This document shows positions 12,303 through 21,475 of a stretch of DNA of 64,000 nucleotides, one piece after another. The number at the start of each line of letters is the position of its first letter. Position 1 is the first letter of the stretch. Source of the stretch: Paenibacillus hamazuiensis. GTDB lineage: Bacteria > Bacillota > Bacilli > Paenibacillales > NBRC-103111. Below the pieces are notes generated by a model. It saw nothing but the letters and a program-made list of their open reading frames with translations, was not told where the DNA came from and made no database searches. The stretch covers positions 7,417,501 through 7,481,500 of the forward strand of contig NZ_JALRMO010000001.1 in assembly GCF_023276405.1 (NCBI RefSeq), given 5' to 3'. A program made the translations under genes and the position numbers.

Positions 12303-12600
12303 ACGGAACTGTTTTCCGCTAATTAGCCGCAAACGGATGTGCCCGAGAAAATAGAGGAACTGTATTCCGTTAAATTGGCTTGAAATGGCCATCGACCCGG
12401 GAAATCGTACCAATAAAGCACTACAGTTCCGCTATTTGCAGGAAATAGCGAGACTCGCTCGATATAGCGCATCGTAGTTCCGCTATTTGTGGGAGATATC
12501 GAGACCCGATTGCAATAATGCGCATTAGTTCCTCCATTTGCCGGGGATAATGAGATCCGCTCGATATAGCGCACCGAGTTCCGCTATCTAGACCAGGATC
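12303..12600. repeat. dispersed AGTTCCGCTATTT repeat cluster between purF and purM
   Basis: The 515-nt purF-purM gap holds no gene. It carries GGAACTGTTTTCCGCTAA and GGAACTGTATTCCGTTAA near 12306 and 12354, then about 3.4 tandem units of 50-52 nt from about 12424 to 12595. Each unit starts AGTTCCGCTATTT and ends CTCGATATAGCGCA. Related copies occur at 40605-40750. No promoter or terminator is obvious. The rest of the gap (12204-12302, 12601-12700) shows nothing else. Confidence 0.8.
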
Positions 12601-12718
12601 GGGGCGGGCTTTTCCATAAAAGAATTGCATGACGTCTGTCTGCCATTTGAAGTAGATTTCGTCCGTTAGGGCGAAATGAACAGCAATTCATCGGATTTTT
12701 ATAAAGGAGTGGAACACG

Positions 12719-13762
12719 GTGTCTGACGCGTATAAAAAGGCCGGTGTCGATATCGCCGCCGGCAACGAAGCCGTAGAACGGATGAAAAAACACGTAAAAC
12801 GGACGTTTCGTCCGGAGGTGCTGACCGATCTGGGCGGTTTCGGCGGCTTGTTCGGCCTCGATAAAAGCAAATACGAGGAGCCGGTGCTCGTCTCCGGTAC
12901 GGACGGAGTGGGGACGAAGCTGAAGATCGCTTTTGCGATGGATAAGCATGATACGATCGGCATCGACGCGGTCGCCATGTGCGTGAACGACATCGTCGTA
13001 CAGGGTGCGGAGCCGCTCTTTTTCCTCGATTACCTCGCGTGCGACCGGGTCGTACCGGAGAAAATCGAAGCGATAATCGCGGGAGTCAGCGAAGGCTGCG
13101 TCCAGTCCGCGTGCGCGCTGATCGGCGGGGAAACGGCGGAGATGCCGGGCATGTACGCCGAAGGCGAATACGATATTGCCGGCTTCACCGTAGGCGTGGT
13201 GGATAAGAAGAAAATTATCGACGGTTCTACGATCAAGCCGGGTGACGTCGTACTTGGTCTTGCTTCCAGCGGCGTGCACAGCAACGGCTTCTCGCTCGTG
13301 CGCAAGCTGCTGCTGGAGGAGAAGGCGTACTCGCTGCACGGCGAAGTGGCCGAGCTCGGCGGACGTCTCGGCGACGTGCTGCTCGCTCCGACGAAAATTT
13401 ATGTGAAGCCGATTTTGGCGGCTTTGCAGCAGGTGCAGATCAAAGGCATGGCCCATATTACGGGCGGCGGCTTTATCGAAAATATTCCGCGCGTGCTGCC
13501 GGAAGGTGTGAACGTAAGCATCGATTACGGTTCTTGGCCGATTTTGCCGATTTTCCGGCTGATGCAGCGGGAAGGCGAAATTTCGCACAAGGACATGTTC
13601 CGCACGTTCAACATGGGCATCGGCATGGTCGTGATCGTGTCGGAGGATCAAGCCGAGGAAGCGAAGCGCATTTTCGGGCAGCATGGGGAGAAGGCTTTTA
13701 CGATCGGCAAAGTGACGGAAGGCGACCGCATCGTGACGTTTAACGGAGTGGACGTCGTATGA
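12719..13762 (+). CDS. purM: phosphoribosylformylglycinamidine cyclo-ligase PurM
   Basis: AIR synthetase: ATP-driven ring closure of FGAM to AIR. 347 aa, PurM/PurL superfamily. Visible motifs: [47 protein letters not shown] and [13 protein letters not shown]. The start is GTG 12719, preceded by AAAGGAG. It begins the second half of the operon after the repeat gap and overlaps purN by 4 nt (ATGA), so purM to purH are likely translationally coupled. Confidence 0.97.
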   Translation: MSDAYKKAGVDIAAGNEAVERMKKHVKRTFRPEVLTDLGGFGGLFGLDKSKYEEPVLVSGTDGVGTKLKIAFAMDKHDTIGIDAVAMCVNDIVVQGAEPLFFLDYLACDRVVPEKIEAIIAGVSEGCVQSACALIGGETAEMPGMYAEGEYDIAGFTVGVVDKKKIIDGSTIKPGDVVLGLASSGVHSNGFSLVRKLLLEEKAYSLHGEVAELGGRLGDVLLAPTKIYVKPILAALQQVQIKGMAHITGGGFIENIPRVLPEGVNVSIDYGSWPILPIFRLMQREGEISHKDMFRTFNMGIGMVVIVSEDQAEEAKRIFGQHGEKAFTIGKVTEGDRIVTFNGVDVV

Positions 13763-14385
13763 AGCCGTTTCGCATCGCAGTGTTCGCTTCGGGAACGGGG
13801 TCCAACTTCCAGGCGATCGCCGACGCGGTGCAGGCAGGAAAGCTCGATGTTCGCATCGAGCTTCTTGTCTGTGATCGGCCGAAGGCGCTTGTGGTAGAGC
13901 GGGCTGAGCGCGCCGGGGTGCCGGTGTTCGCGTTTCGCCCGAAGGAGTACGCGTCGCGCGAGCAGTACGAAGCGGAGATTTTGCAAAGGCTGCGCGAAAG
14001 GGAGATCGACCTTGTGGTGATGGCCGGATACATGCGGCTGATTACCCCTGTGCTCGTCGAGCCGCTGTACGGCCGGATGATCAACATTCATCCGTCGCTG
14101 CTGCCGTCTTTTCCGGGACTGCATGCAGTACGGCAGGCGCTCGAACACGGCGTGAAGGTGACGGGCGTGACGGTGCATTACGTCGACGGTGGAATGGACA
14201 CGGGACCGATCATCGCCCAACGGGCGGTAGCGGTCGAACCGGAGGATACGGAAGAGACGTTGTCTGCAAAAATACATACGGTAGAGCACGAGCTGCTGCC
14301 GTCGGTCATACGGTGGATTCGCGAAGGGCGGGTTCGCCTGGAAGGCAAAACGACAACCTACGTTAAGGATGGGATGGGCCAATGA
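13759..14385 (+). CDS. purN: phosphoribosylglycinamide formyltransferase PurN
   Basis: Folate-dependent GAR transformylase (10-formyl-THF donor). 208 aa. [12 protein letters not shown] opens the Rossmann-like fold; catalytic Asn-His-Asp set is visible as [14 protein letters not shown] and the [14 protein letters not shown] motif. Overlaps purM and the following purH by 4 nt each (ATGA), typical of coupled genes. Confidence 0.97.
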   Translation: MKPFRIAVFASGTGSNFQAIADAVQAGKLDVRIELLVCDRPKALVVERAERAGVPVFAFRPKEYASREQYEAEILQRLREREIDLVVMAGYMRLITPVLVEPLYGRMINIHPSLLPSFPGLHAVRQALEHGVKVTGVTVHYVDGGMDTGPIIAQRAVAVEPEDTEETLSAKIHTVEHELLPSVIRWIREGRVRLEGKTTTYVKDGMGQ

Positions 14386-15554
14386 GTCAAAACGAAATTC
14401 AATTGCGATACGGGATGAACCCGCACCAGAAGGAAGCGAAGCTGTATAACGACGGTCCGCTGCCGATTCGCGTGGTGAACGGCGATCCCGGCTTCATCAA
14501 CCTGCTCGACGCGCTGAACAGCTTCCAGCTCGCCCGGGAGCTGCGTCAAGCGACCGGACTGCCGGCAGCGGCTTCGTTCAAGCACGTGAGCCCGGCCGGT
14601 GCGGCGGTATATGCTCCGCTGACGCCCGAGCTGGCGAAGGCTTACTTCGTGGAAGGGCTCGAGCTGTCGCCGCTCGCCACCGCTTATGCAAGAGCGCGCG
14701 GCGCGGACCGCATGTCGTCGTTCGGCGACTGCGCGGCGCTGAGCGACGTCGTCGACGCTTCGACGGCGCAGCTGCTGAAGCGCGAGGTGTCCGACCTCGT
14801 CGTGGCGCCGGGGTATACCGAGGAAGCGCTGGAAATTTTGAAGGCCAAGAAAAACGGCGGCTATCTGATTCTGCAAATCGATCCGGACTACGTTCCGGAG
14901 CCGATCGAGAGACGCAACGTGTTCGGGCTGACGCTGCAGCAGCAGCGCAACGACGCGAAGATCGACGCTTCCGCCTTGAACAACATCGTGACGCAAAACA
15001 AAGAGCTTCCGGAAGGCGCGAAGCGCGACCTGCTCGTCGCTCTGATCACGTTGAAATATACGCAATCCAACTCCGTCTGCTATACGCTGGACGGCCAAAC
15101 GATCGGCATCGGCGCCGGCCAGCAGTCGCGGATTCACTGCACGCGTCTCGCGGGCGACAAGGCGGACCGCTGGTTCCTGCGCCAGCATCCGATAGCACTG
15201 AACATGAAATTCCGCCAAGGCCTCTCCCGCGCGGAGCAAAACAACGCGATCGACCTGTGGCTCGAGGAGGAGCTGACACCGGTGGAACGCGCCAGCTGGG
15301 AAGCCGCTTTCGCAGAAGTGCCGCCGCGGCTTACTACGGCGGAAAAGCGGGAATGGCTCAGCAAACTGACGGGCGTATCGTACGGCTCGGACGCGTTCCT
15401 GCCGTTCCGCGACAACCTCGACCGGGCCAGCCGCAGCGGCGTGAAATACGTCGTTCAGGCAGGCAGCTCGATGCGGGATGAAGAAGTCGTGCAAGCCGCC
15501 AACGATTACGGCATGGTGATGGCGTACTCGGGCGTGCGCTTGTTCCATCACTGA
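14382..15554 (+). CDS. purH: AICAR formyltransferase, stand-alone PurH C-terminal domain
   Basis: Transfers a formyl group from 10-formyl-THF to AICAR, giving FAICAR. Only 390 aa: the protein starts directly with LRYGMNPHQKEAKLY, which in ordinary bifunctional PurH (~510-530 aa) lies near residue 200. The N-terminal MGS-like IMP cyclohydrolase domain is absent, and the preceding DNA encodes purN with a 4-nt overlap, so this is not a mis-called start. Catalytic Lys67-His68 in SFKHVSPAG are intact, as are the SNSVCY and GIGAGQQSR motifs. The missing activity is supplied by the next gene. Confidence 0.95.
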   Translation: MSQNEIQLRYGMNPHQKEAKLYNDGPLPIRVVNGDPGFINLLDALNSFQLARELRQATGLPAAASFKHVSPAGAAVYAPLTPELAKAYFVEGLELSPLATAYARARGADRMSSFGDCAALSDVVDASTAQLLKREVSDLVVAPGYTEEALEILKAKKNGGYLILQIDPDYVPEPIERRNVFGLTLQQQRNDAKIDASALNNIVTQNKELPEGAKRDLLVALITLKYTQSNSVCYTLDGQTIGIGAGQQSRIHCTRLAGDKADRWFLRQHPIALNMKFRQGLSRAEQNNAIDLWLEEELTPVERASWEAAFAEVPPRLTTAEKREWLSKLTGVSYGSDAFLPFRDNLDRASRSGVKYVVQAGSSMRDEEVVQAANDYGMVMAYSGVRLFHH

Positions 15555-15569
15555 TAGGGGGATTTCAAC

Positions 15570-16298
15570 GTGACAGCACAATGGCAAACGATCGCCGAGG
15601 AAAACCTCGGCCGCTTGAAGCAAAACCCTTACCCGGGACGGGGCATCGTCATCGGCCGGACGCCGGACGGTACCCGGCTCGTGCAGGTGTACTGGATCAT
15701 GGGGCGCAGCGAAAACAGCCGCAACCGGGTTTTTATCCAGGAAGACAACGGATTTCTTCGCACGGAAGCGAAGGATCCGGCTAAGCTGACCGATCCGTCG
15801 CTCATCATCTATTATCCGATCCGTTACACCGGATCGGCCCACATCGTGACAAACGGGGACCAAACCGATACGATTTACGAAGCGCTGCAGGCGGGACGCT
15901 CGTTCGAGCAGGCGCTGACGACGCGCACGTACGAGCCGGATGCGCCGAACTATACGCCGAGGATTTCCGGGCTCGTTGACCTGGCGGACGCTACCTGCGC
16001 GTACAAGCTGTCGATTTTGAAAACGAACAACAATGATCCGGCGCAAACGATGCGGCACTTTTTCCACTATGAGCATGCGGTGCCGGGCTTCGGCCATCTC
16101 ATCACGACATATTCCGGCGACGGCAATCCCTTGCCATCCTTCCAGGGAGAGCCGCAGCTCGTGCCGGTTTACGACGATATCGATCAGACGCTTCGCGCTT
16201 ACTGGGGCCGGCTGAACGAGGAAAACAAAATTGCGCTGCTCGTGAAAACGATCCGGATCGAGGGCGGTCAGACCGAGATGAAGATTATCAATAAATAA
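15570..16298 (+). CDS. purO: IMP cyclohydrolase, PurO-type
   Basis: 242-aa protein matching the PurO-like IMP cyclohydrolase family best known from archaea: NPYPGRGIVIGRTPDG near the N terminus, Y-W-I-M-GRS-NSRNR, and conserved YPIRYTG and TRTYEPDAPNYTPRISG segments. It would close FAICAR to IMP, the last step. The start is GTG 15570 after AGGGGG. It lies 15 nt after a PurH that lacks its own cyclohydrolase domain and 14 nt before purD, which strongly supports this role. Family assignment is from recall of conserved blocks. Confidence 0.88.
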   Translation: MTAQWQTIAEENLGRLKQNPYPGRGIVIGRTPDGTRLVQVYWIMGRSENSRNRVFIQEDNGFLRTEAKDPAKLTDPSLIIYYPIRYTGSAHIVTNGDQTDTIYEALQAGRSFEQALTTRTYEPDAPNYTPRISGLVDLADATCAYKLSILKTNNNDPAQTMRHFFHYEHAVPGFGHLITTYSGDGNPLPSFQGEPQLVPVYDDIDQTLRAYWGRLNEENKIALLVKTIRIEGGQTEMKIINK

Positions 16299-16312
16299 GG
16301 GGAGCGACAAAC

Positions 16313-17572
16313 GTGCGGATATTAGTAGTCGGCCGCGGAGGCCGGGAGCATGCGATCATATGGGCACTCAAAAAAAGCCCGCAGGTGAAGCACATTTTCT
16401 GCGCGCCGGGCAACGGAGGCATCGCCGAGCTGGCGGAGTGCGTGCCGATTGAGGAGAAGCAGTTCGATGAAATCGCCGATTTTGCCAAAAAGCAAGCTGT
16501 GGACCTGGTCGTGATCGGACCGGACGATCCGTTGTCCGAAGGCATTGTCGATCATCTGGAGGCTCAGGGTCTTAAGGTGTACGGCCCGCGCGCGAACGCT
16601 GCGATTATTGAAGGCAGCAAGGTGTTTACGAAAAACCTGCTGAAAAAATACAACATCCCGACCGCGGCTTACGAGTCGTTCGAAAATTACGAAGAGGCAT
16701 CCGCTTATTTACGCAAACAGCAGATTCCGATCGTGATCAAGGCGGACGGGCTGGCCGCAGGCAAAGGCGTTGTTGTCGCTCAGTCGCTGGAAGAGGCGGA
16801 AAACGCGCTGCGCGAAATCATGGTGGACAAGGTGTTCGGCGAATCGGGCAATAAGGTCGTCATTGAGGAGTTCCTCACCGGACAGGAAATGTCGATTTTG
16901 TCGTTCGTCGACGGGGAAACCGTGAAGCCGATGCCCGCGGCGCAAGACCACAAGCAGGTGTTCGATGGCGACAAAGGCCCGAACACCGGCGGCATGGGTA
17001 CATATTCGCCGCTGTCGCATATTCCGCAGTCGATAATCGACGAAGCGATCGAGACGATCATTAAGCCGACAGCGGCGGCTATGGTCAACGAAGGCCGCCC
17101 GTTCCGCGGCGTGCTGTTCGCCGGGCTGATGATCACGCCGCAGGGACCGAAAACGATTGAGTTTAACGCGCGTTTCGGCGATCCGGAGGCGCAGGTGGTG
17201 CTGCCTCGCCTTGAAACGGACCTTCTGGACATCATCTTGGCGGCGATGGACGGACGTTTGAGCGAGCTCGATATTCGCTGGAGCGATCAGGCCGCGGTTT
17301 GCGTCGTGGCCGCTTCGGGCGGATATCCCGCTTCTTACCCGAAGGGCTTGCCGATTTCCGGGCTGGATCAGGTCCGGGAGGCGCTCGTGTTCCACGCAGG
17401 CACGGCGAAGAAGGACGGATCTCTTGTCACAAACGGCGGTCGTGTACTCGGCGTGACGGCGCTGGGTGCTTCGATCAAGGAAGCCCGGGAGAAGGCGTAC
17501 GCGGAGCTGGACCGCATTCGTTTCGACGGCATGCATTATCGAACCGACATTGCGAAAAAAGCGCTTGTATAA
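16313..17572 (+). CDS. purD: phosphoribosylamine-glycine ligase PurD
   Basis: GAR synthetase; ATP-grasp ligase joining glycine to phosphoribosylamine. 419 aa. Motifs: VVGRGGREHAI at the N terminus, GPDDPLSEGI, the ATP-grasp core IKADGLAAGKGVVVA, EEFLTGQEMS, and RFGDPEAQVVLPRL. GTG 16313 follows GGGGAG. Last gene of the operon, followed by a strong terminator. Confidence 0.97.
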   Translation: MRILVVGRGGREHAIIWALKKSPQVKHIFCAPGNGGIAELAECVPIEEKQFDEIADFAKKQAVDLVVIGPDDPLSEGIVDHLEAQGLKVYGPRANAAIIEGSKVFTKNLLKKYNIPTAAYESFENYEEASAYLRKQQIPIVIKADGLAAGKGVVVAQSLEEAENALREIMVDKVFGESGNKVVIEEFLTGQEMSILSFVDGETVKPMPAAQDHKQVFDGDKGPNTGGMGTYSPLSHIPQSIIDEAIETIIKPTAAAMVNEGRPFRGVLFAGLMITPQGPKTIEFNARFGDPEAQVVLPRLETDLLDIILAAMDGRLSELDIRWSDQAAVCVVAASGGYPASYPKGLPISGLDQVREALVFHAGTAKKDGSLVTNGGRVLGVTALGASIKEAREKAYAELDRIRFDGMHYRTDIAKKALV

Positions 17573-17603
17573 CCTCAACACGAGGCATCACGAAGCATGA
17601 AAA

Positions 17604-17657
17604 GCGGAGAAATAACGAACTCGGCGGTGGCCGTTCCTTATTTCTCCGTTTTTTTTG
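17604..17657 (+). terminator. pur operon terminator
   Basis: GCGGAGAAATAACG pairs with TTATTTCTCCG and is followed by eight Ts. The 150 nt after it (to about 17810) show nothing recognisable. Confidence 0.92.
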
Positions 17658-17806
17658 TTTTTCGCGCATATGAGGGCCGCGGCCATGTCACATTCCGGAA
17701 GGCTGCGTCGTCATCTGTGGCACTAACGTAGCGCTGTCACTAAGCTGCCGCGGCAAGCGAAGTAATCCTGAGGTAATTTAAGACGGGAGATATGTATCGT
17801 ATTATT

Positions 17807-17846
17807 GAAACACAAGGGAGCCGCAGCCGCGGCTCCCTGTCCATTT
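17807..17846 (-). terminator. terminator downstream of the PrsA-like gene
   Basis: Perfect 9-bp stem GGGAGCCGC / GCGGCTCCC (17816-17837) with a 4-nt loop, 18 nt past the stop of the minus-strand gene. The T tract on the minus strand (TTGTGTTTC) is weak, so termination strength is uncertain. Confidence 0.65.
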
Positions 17847-17854
17847 TCAAAAAA

Positions 17855-18775
17855 TTATGCGCTCTTGCTCAAATTGTTGACGATCGTAGCCGCCGCTTTT
17901 TTATCGGCAAGCCACGACGCAGAGAGCTCCGATACTTTCTGGTCGACGAGCTTGTCGTGAATTTCCTGCTTCTTCTCCTCAAGCGTCGGCGTAGCGGCGT
18001 CTTTATGATCGGTGACCTTGATGATTTCAAAGCCGCCTTCTGTCTGAACGATGTCGCTTAGGTCCCCCGCCTTCAGCGCAAAAGCCGCCTTTTCGAACGC
18101 CTGGTCGCCGGCTCCTTTCGAAACGTAGCCCATGTCGCCGCCTTTATCTTTCGTGGCTGCGTCGGTCGACTTCTCCTTGGCGGCAGCCGCGAAGTCGGCG
18201 CCTTTTTTCAGATCGGCCAAAATGGTTTGCGCCTCTTCTTTGGTCGCAACGACGATATGCGAAGCTTTTACCTGCTCGGGTGTCTTCAGCGATTCGAGGT
18301 TATCGTTATAGTATTTTTTAATGTCATCGTCGGTGATGGTGACTTGCGGTTCCAGTATCTTTTTCATAATGACCTGGGACCCCATGCTTTTTTTCAAATC
18401 GTCCAGCGTCATGTTGTACGAAGCCAACGTTTGCAGGAACTCCTCATCGGAAGGGAAGTTGCTTTTGAGCGTGGCAAGCTCCTTCTCGATGTCCGCATCC
18501 GTCACCTGAATGCCGGCTTTTTTGCCTTCCTGGGCGATCAGCTCGTCCGTGATCAGCGAATCGAGCGTCTGCGCGCCGCCGCTGGTGACCATGGCATCAT
18601 AAAGCTGCTTTGACGTGATCTCGGTGCCGTTCACCTTGGCGACGACGGATTCCGCTGCCGCCGCTTTCTTGGCTGTGCTCGGCGGGACCAGCGCGACATA
18701 TGTCGCGAAGCCTGCCAATAATAATACGGATAATAAAATCCATATGAAATTTCCGTTTTTGATACGGTTCATCAT
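17855..18775 (-). CDS. PrsA/SurA-like membrane-anchored peptidyl-prolyl isomerase
   Basis: 306-aa extracytoplasmic folding factor. One N-terminal membrane segment (about residues 10-32, FIWILLSVLLLAGFATYVAL) has no lipobox Cys, so it is an uncleaved or signal-anchored form rather than the usual PrsA lipoprotein. Next comes a SurA_N-like helical region (VVAKVNGTEITSKQLYD), then a parvulin rotamase domain (VKASHIVVATKEEA, GGDMGYVSKG, GGFEIIKV). GGGAG precedes ATGs 18775 and 18772. It lies about 100 nt downstream of the MFS gene on the same strand; co-transcription is possible. Confidence 0.88.
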   Translation of the reverse strand: MMNRIKNGNFIWILLSVLLLAGFATYVALVPPSTAKKAAAAESVVAKVNGTEITSKQLYDAMVTSGGAQTLDSLITDELIAQEGKKAGIQVTDADIEKELATLKSNFPSDEEFLQTLASYNMTLDDLKKSMGSQVIMKKILEPQVTITDDDIKKYYNDNLESLKTPEQVKASHIVVATKEEAQTILADLKKGADFAAAAKEKSTDAATKDKGGDMGYVSKGAGDQAFEKAAFALKAGDLSDIVQTEGGFEIIKVTDHKDAATPTLEEKKQEIHDKLVDQKVSELSASWLADKKAAATIVNNLSKSA

Positions 18776-18876
18776 GATTGCTCTCCCTTCGTGTTGTGGC
18801 TCTGGATGCCTGAAGTCCATTATGGACGAAAACCCTGAAGGGAAGATGAATACAATCTGAAGATTCGCTGAATACA

Positions 18877-20073
18877 TTATTTGGACGGGCTGGGTGCAGA
18901 AGCCGCGTCCTTCGTCAAATAAGCGATTCCAAGCGCGCAAAGCAGCAGCAGTCCGGTCAGCCAAAACACGCTGTGGATCGAAAAAATGCCGCTGACATAC
19001 CCGCCGATCAGAGGGCCGAGCATGCCGCCGATTTGGTTTGCGGTTTGGTTCAGGCCGAAGGCGCGTCCGCGGAATTCGCCGGGCGTCGTTCGCACGACAA
19101 GGCCGTTTAAAGCCGGGAATACGGCGCAAAAAAACGCCCCGTACACAAACCGGACGATCGAGAACCCCCATATGTTATGAAACGGAATTTGCGCCAAATT
19201 GCCGAGCGCGCCGAATAATAAGCCGATGATCAGCACCTTGTGAAAGCCGGCTTTATCCGCGAATTTTCCCCAACGCGGCGCAAAGATGATGCTGGCGATG
19301 CCGACAAGAGAGAAGATGACGCCGGCGAGCAGCGAAGCGTCTTTGACCGAACCACCGATTTCCACGATATACAGCGGGAGGACAGGCTCGATCGTCATCA
19401 CCGACAAGTTGGTAAGCAGCGACAGCCCCAGCACGGCCAGAAACGGCTTGTTGCGGGCTATCATGGACAGAGTGCCGGTGCCGGCGGCAGCGCGCCCTTT
19501 TCGCGGAACGAACTTCTCCTCCTTCACCCAAAAGAGCACAAGCATCGTGCTCATCAGCACAAAAACACCCGCGCTGGCGAATGCCACGCGGTTGTCGAAC
19601 ATGTTGGCGATCACGCCGCCGAGCAGCGGTCCCATGATGCTTCCCGTCGCCGTCGACGTGGACATCATGGACAAGGCGTAGCCGACCTTATCCTCCGGCG
19701 TATTTGTGCCGACGAGCGCGATCGAGCCGGGGATGAACCCGCTGAGCAGTCCTTGCAGCACCCGCAGCGCAAGCAGCTGATACGGGTTCGTCACGATCGA
19801 GGTCAGCAAGTAAATGGCGCAAAGCACGAAGCCGGCGCGCACAATCATCGGCTTACGCCCGTATTTATCGCCCATCGCGCCCCAAAACGGAGACGAAATC
19901 GCACCGGCCAAAAAGGCCGAGCTGAACAGCAGGCCGGACCACATTTCGATGTTTTCCTGAACGCCGATATGGAGAAGAAATAAAGGCAAGAAGGGGATGA
20001 CCATGGAAAAGCTGGCCGACGTAACAAAACATCCGACCCATAAGAGCCATAAATTCCGTTTCCAAGGTTCCAT
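18877..20073 (-). CDS. MFS multidrug efflux transporter, MdtG-like
   Basis: 398-aa 12-helix major facilitator. The opening WKRNLWLLWVGCF and MVIPFLPLFL resemble MdtG of enterobacteria; the A-motif GAMGDKYGRKPMIVR lies in the loop after helix 2, and the drug-efflux motif C region (GSIMGPLLGGVIA) is in helix 5. A proton-driven drug exporter is likely, with substrate unknown. GGGAG at 20082-20086 sits 8 nt before ATG 20073, which selects it over the ATG at 20079 and longer frames. Confidence 0.88.
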   Translation of the reverse strand: MEPWKRNLWLLWVGCFVTSASFSMVIPFLPLFLLHIGVQENIEMWSGLLFSSAFLAGAISSPFWGAMGDKYGRKPMIVRAGFVLCAIYLLTSIVTNPYQLLALRVLQGLLSGFIPGSIALVGTNTPEDKVGYALSMMSTSTATGSIMGPLLGGVIANMFDNRVAFASAGVFVLMSTMLVLFWVKEEKFVPRKGRAAAGTGTLSMIARNKPFLAVLGLSLLTNLSVMTIEPVLPLYIVEIGGSVKDASLLAGVIFSLVGIASIIFAPRWGKFADKAGFHKVLIIGLLFGALGNLAQIPFHNIWGFSIVRFVYGAFFCAVFPALNGLVVRTTPGEFRGRAFGLNQTANQIGGMLGPLIGGYVSGIFSIHSVFWLTGLLLLCALGIAYLTKDAASAPSPSK

Positions 20074-20245
20074 TACCATCACTCCCGTTTTTCCGGCTTC
20101 GCTCTGTTTTGAGAGATGAAACCGGTTTCCGAAATAAACAAAGTAAATGGTAACACCCTTGTCCCGATCTGTAAACCATACTCTCCGAATTGTAGCGCAT
20201 GTTAACAGTCTCCCGCATAAAATATATAAAGGAGAGTGATCGGGC

Positions 20246-20344
20246 ATGGTATGGTTGAGCTTCTTGTACGGCCTTGCGGTTTTGGCGGCCATTGCCGGTT
20301 TTTTTATCGTTCTCGGGCTCACGGATAAAAGGGACAGGAAATAA
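20246..20344 (+). CDS. 32-aa single-span membrane peptide
   Basis: Short frame with AAAGGAG at 20228-20234, 11 nt before ATG 20246. It encodes a peptide with one hydrophobic helix (LYGLAVLAAIAGFFIVLGL) and a charged tail TDKRDRK. It is too short for normal gene callers. No family recognised. Its hydrophobic-then-basic layout suits a membrane peptide, and it converges on another tiny membrane gene. Could also be chance. Confidence 0.45.
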   Translation: MVWLSFLYGLAVLAAIAGFFIVLGLTDKRDRK

Positions 20345-20399
20345 GCTCAAAACACGCAGCGAAATAATGGGGAGCACGCAGGACAAGCTCGATTCGAGG

Positions 20400-20531
20400 T
20401 TATTTCCGGCCGCTGCCGCGGATCCAGATGCGCTCCCGGTTTCGGTAGACGAGCACGACGGCGACGATAGCCCCGAGCACAAGAGCGGCGGATAACCCGT
20501 AATGATGAAAATAATAGGAGAAGCCGCGCAT
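20400..20531 (-). CDS. 43-aa single-span membrane peptide
   Basis: An excellent ribosome binding site (AAAGGAGG, about 8 nt upstream) precedes ATG 20531 on the minus strand. The peptide starts MRGFSYYFHHYG, has one membrane helix (LSAALVLGAIVAVVLVY) and ends in a basic tail (RNRERIWIRGSGRK). Family unknown. The strong RBS and the clean membrane-helix/basic-tail layout make it more convincing than its convergent neighbour. Confidence 0.6.
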   Translation of the reverse strand: MRGFSYYFHHYGLSAALVLGAIVAVVLVYRNRERIWIRGSGRK

Positions 20532-20690
20532 ATGTGTTTCCTCCTTTCGTGTTTGCCCGTTTGCAAAATAAGACGTACTGCGGTATATGTTAAGTTAATA
20601 TGTACAAAATACTGTCCTTGAATAGTGTAACCAACCGGGGAGCGAACATACGGACCGGCAAATTGACGTCACGGAAAGGAGGCTGTTCCG

Positions 20691-21464
20691 GTGAAGCTGC
20701 CCTCGATTTTTCTCGCGCACGGGGCGCCGACCCTCGTCATGGAGGATAACGCTTATACGCGCTTTTTAAAAACCCTTGGCTCCAAGCTGCCGAAGCCGAA
20801 AGCGGCCGTGCTTTTCAGCGCTCATTGGGAGAGCCGGGTACAGATGATTTCGGCGGTTCCCGAATATGAGACGATCCACGACTTTTTCGGATTTCCCGAC
20901 CCGCTATATGAAATAACTTATCCGGCCAAAGGGGATATTGCGCTGTCGCTGCAGATCGAGCGGCTTTTTGCGGACGAAGGTATTTCGAGCGTCCTGGACG
21001 ACAGGCGCGGGCTCGATCACGGCGCTTGGTCGCTGCTGCGCCTCATGTACCCGGAGGCCGATGTCCCGGTCGCGGCGCTGTCGGTGAATCCGCGGCTGAC
21101 GCCGGAGGAGCAGTACCGCATCGGGCGGGCGCTTGCGCCGCTCCGCGAATGCGGGGCACTCATTGTCGGCAGCGGCGGAACGGTGCACAACCCGGACATG
21201 CTGGAATGGGACTCCGCGCAGGTTAAGGAATGGGCGCTGACCTTCGACCAATGGCTCGCCGAGCAGCTCGAGACGTGGAACACGGAAGCGCTGTTCGACT
21301 ATGAACAGCGCGCGCCTTATGCCGGCGAGGCGGTACCGACGCCTGAGCATTTTGCGCCGGTATTGCTGGCGATGGGCGCCGCGGACGGCGGCAGGAAGGC
21401 CAGGCTGCTGCACCGCCAATATCAGCTCGGGACGCTTTCCTTAAGTGCGTGGATGTTCGGTTAG
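20691..21464 (+). CDS. DODA-type extradiol aromatic ring-opening dioxygenase (LigB family)
   Basis: 257-aa class III extradiol dioxygenase, close to YgiD/4,5-DOPA dioxygenases. Metal-binding histidines are visible in FLAHGAPTLV, LFSAHWES and LDHGAWSLLR, and the later GSGGTVHN motif is typical. These enzymes open catechol-type rings; the physiological substrate here is unknown. GTG 20691 follows AAAGGAGG. The next gene is an Rrf2 regulator that may control it or respond to the same stress. Confidence 0.9.
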   Translation: MKLPSIFLAHGAPTLVMEDNAYTRFLKTLGSKLPKPKAAVLFSAHWESRVQMISAVPEYETIHDFFGFPDPLYEITYPAKGDIALSLQIERLFADEGISSVLDDRRGLDHGAWSLLRLMYPEADVPVAALSVNPRLTPEEQYRIGRALAPLRECGALIVGSGGTVHNPDMLEWDSAQVKEWALTFDQWLAEQLETWNTEALFDYEQRAPYAGEAVPTPEHFAPVLLAMGAADGGRKARLLHRQYQLGTLSLSAWMFG

Positions 21465-21475
21465 GCCGGCAGCTA

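Noticed and set aside
14358-16310. 650-aa minus-strand frame opposite purH/purO
   Set aside because: Antisense shadow of two well-supported genes; no start signal or recognisable motif.
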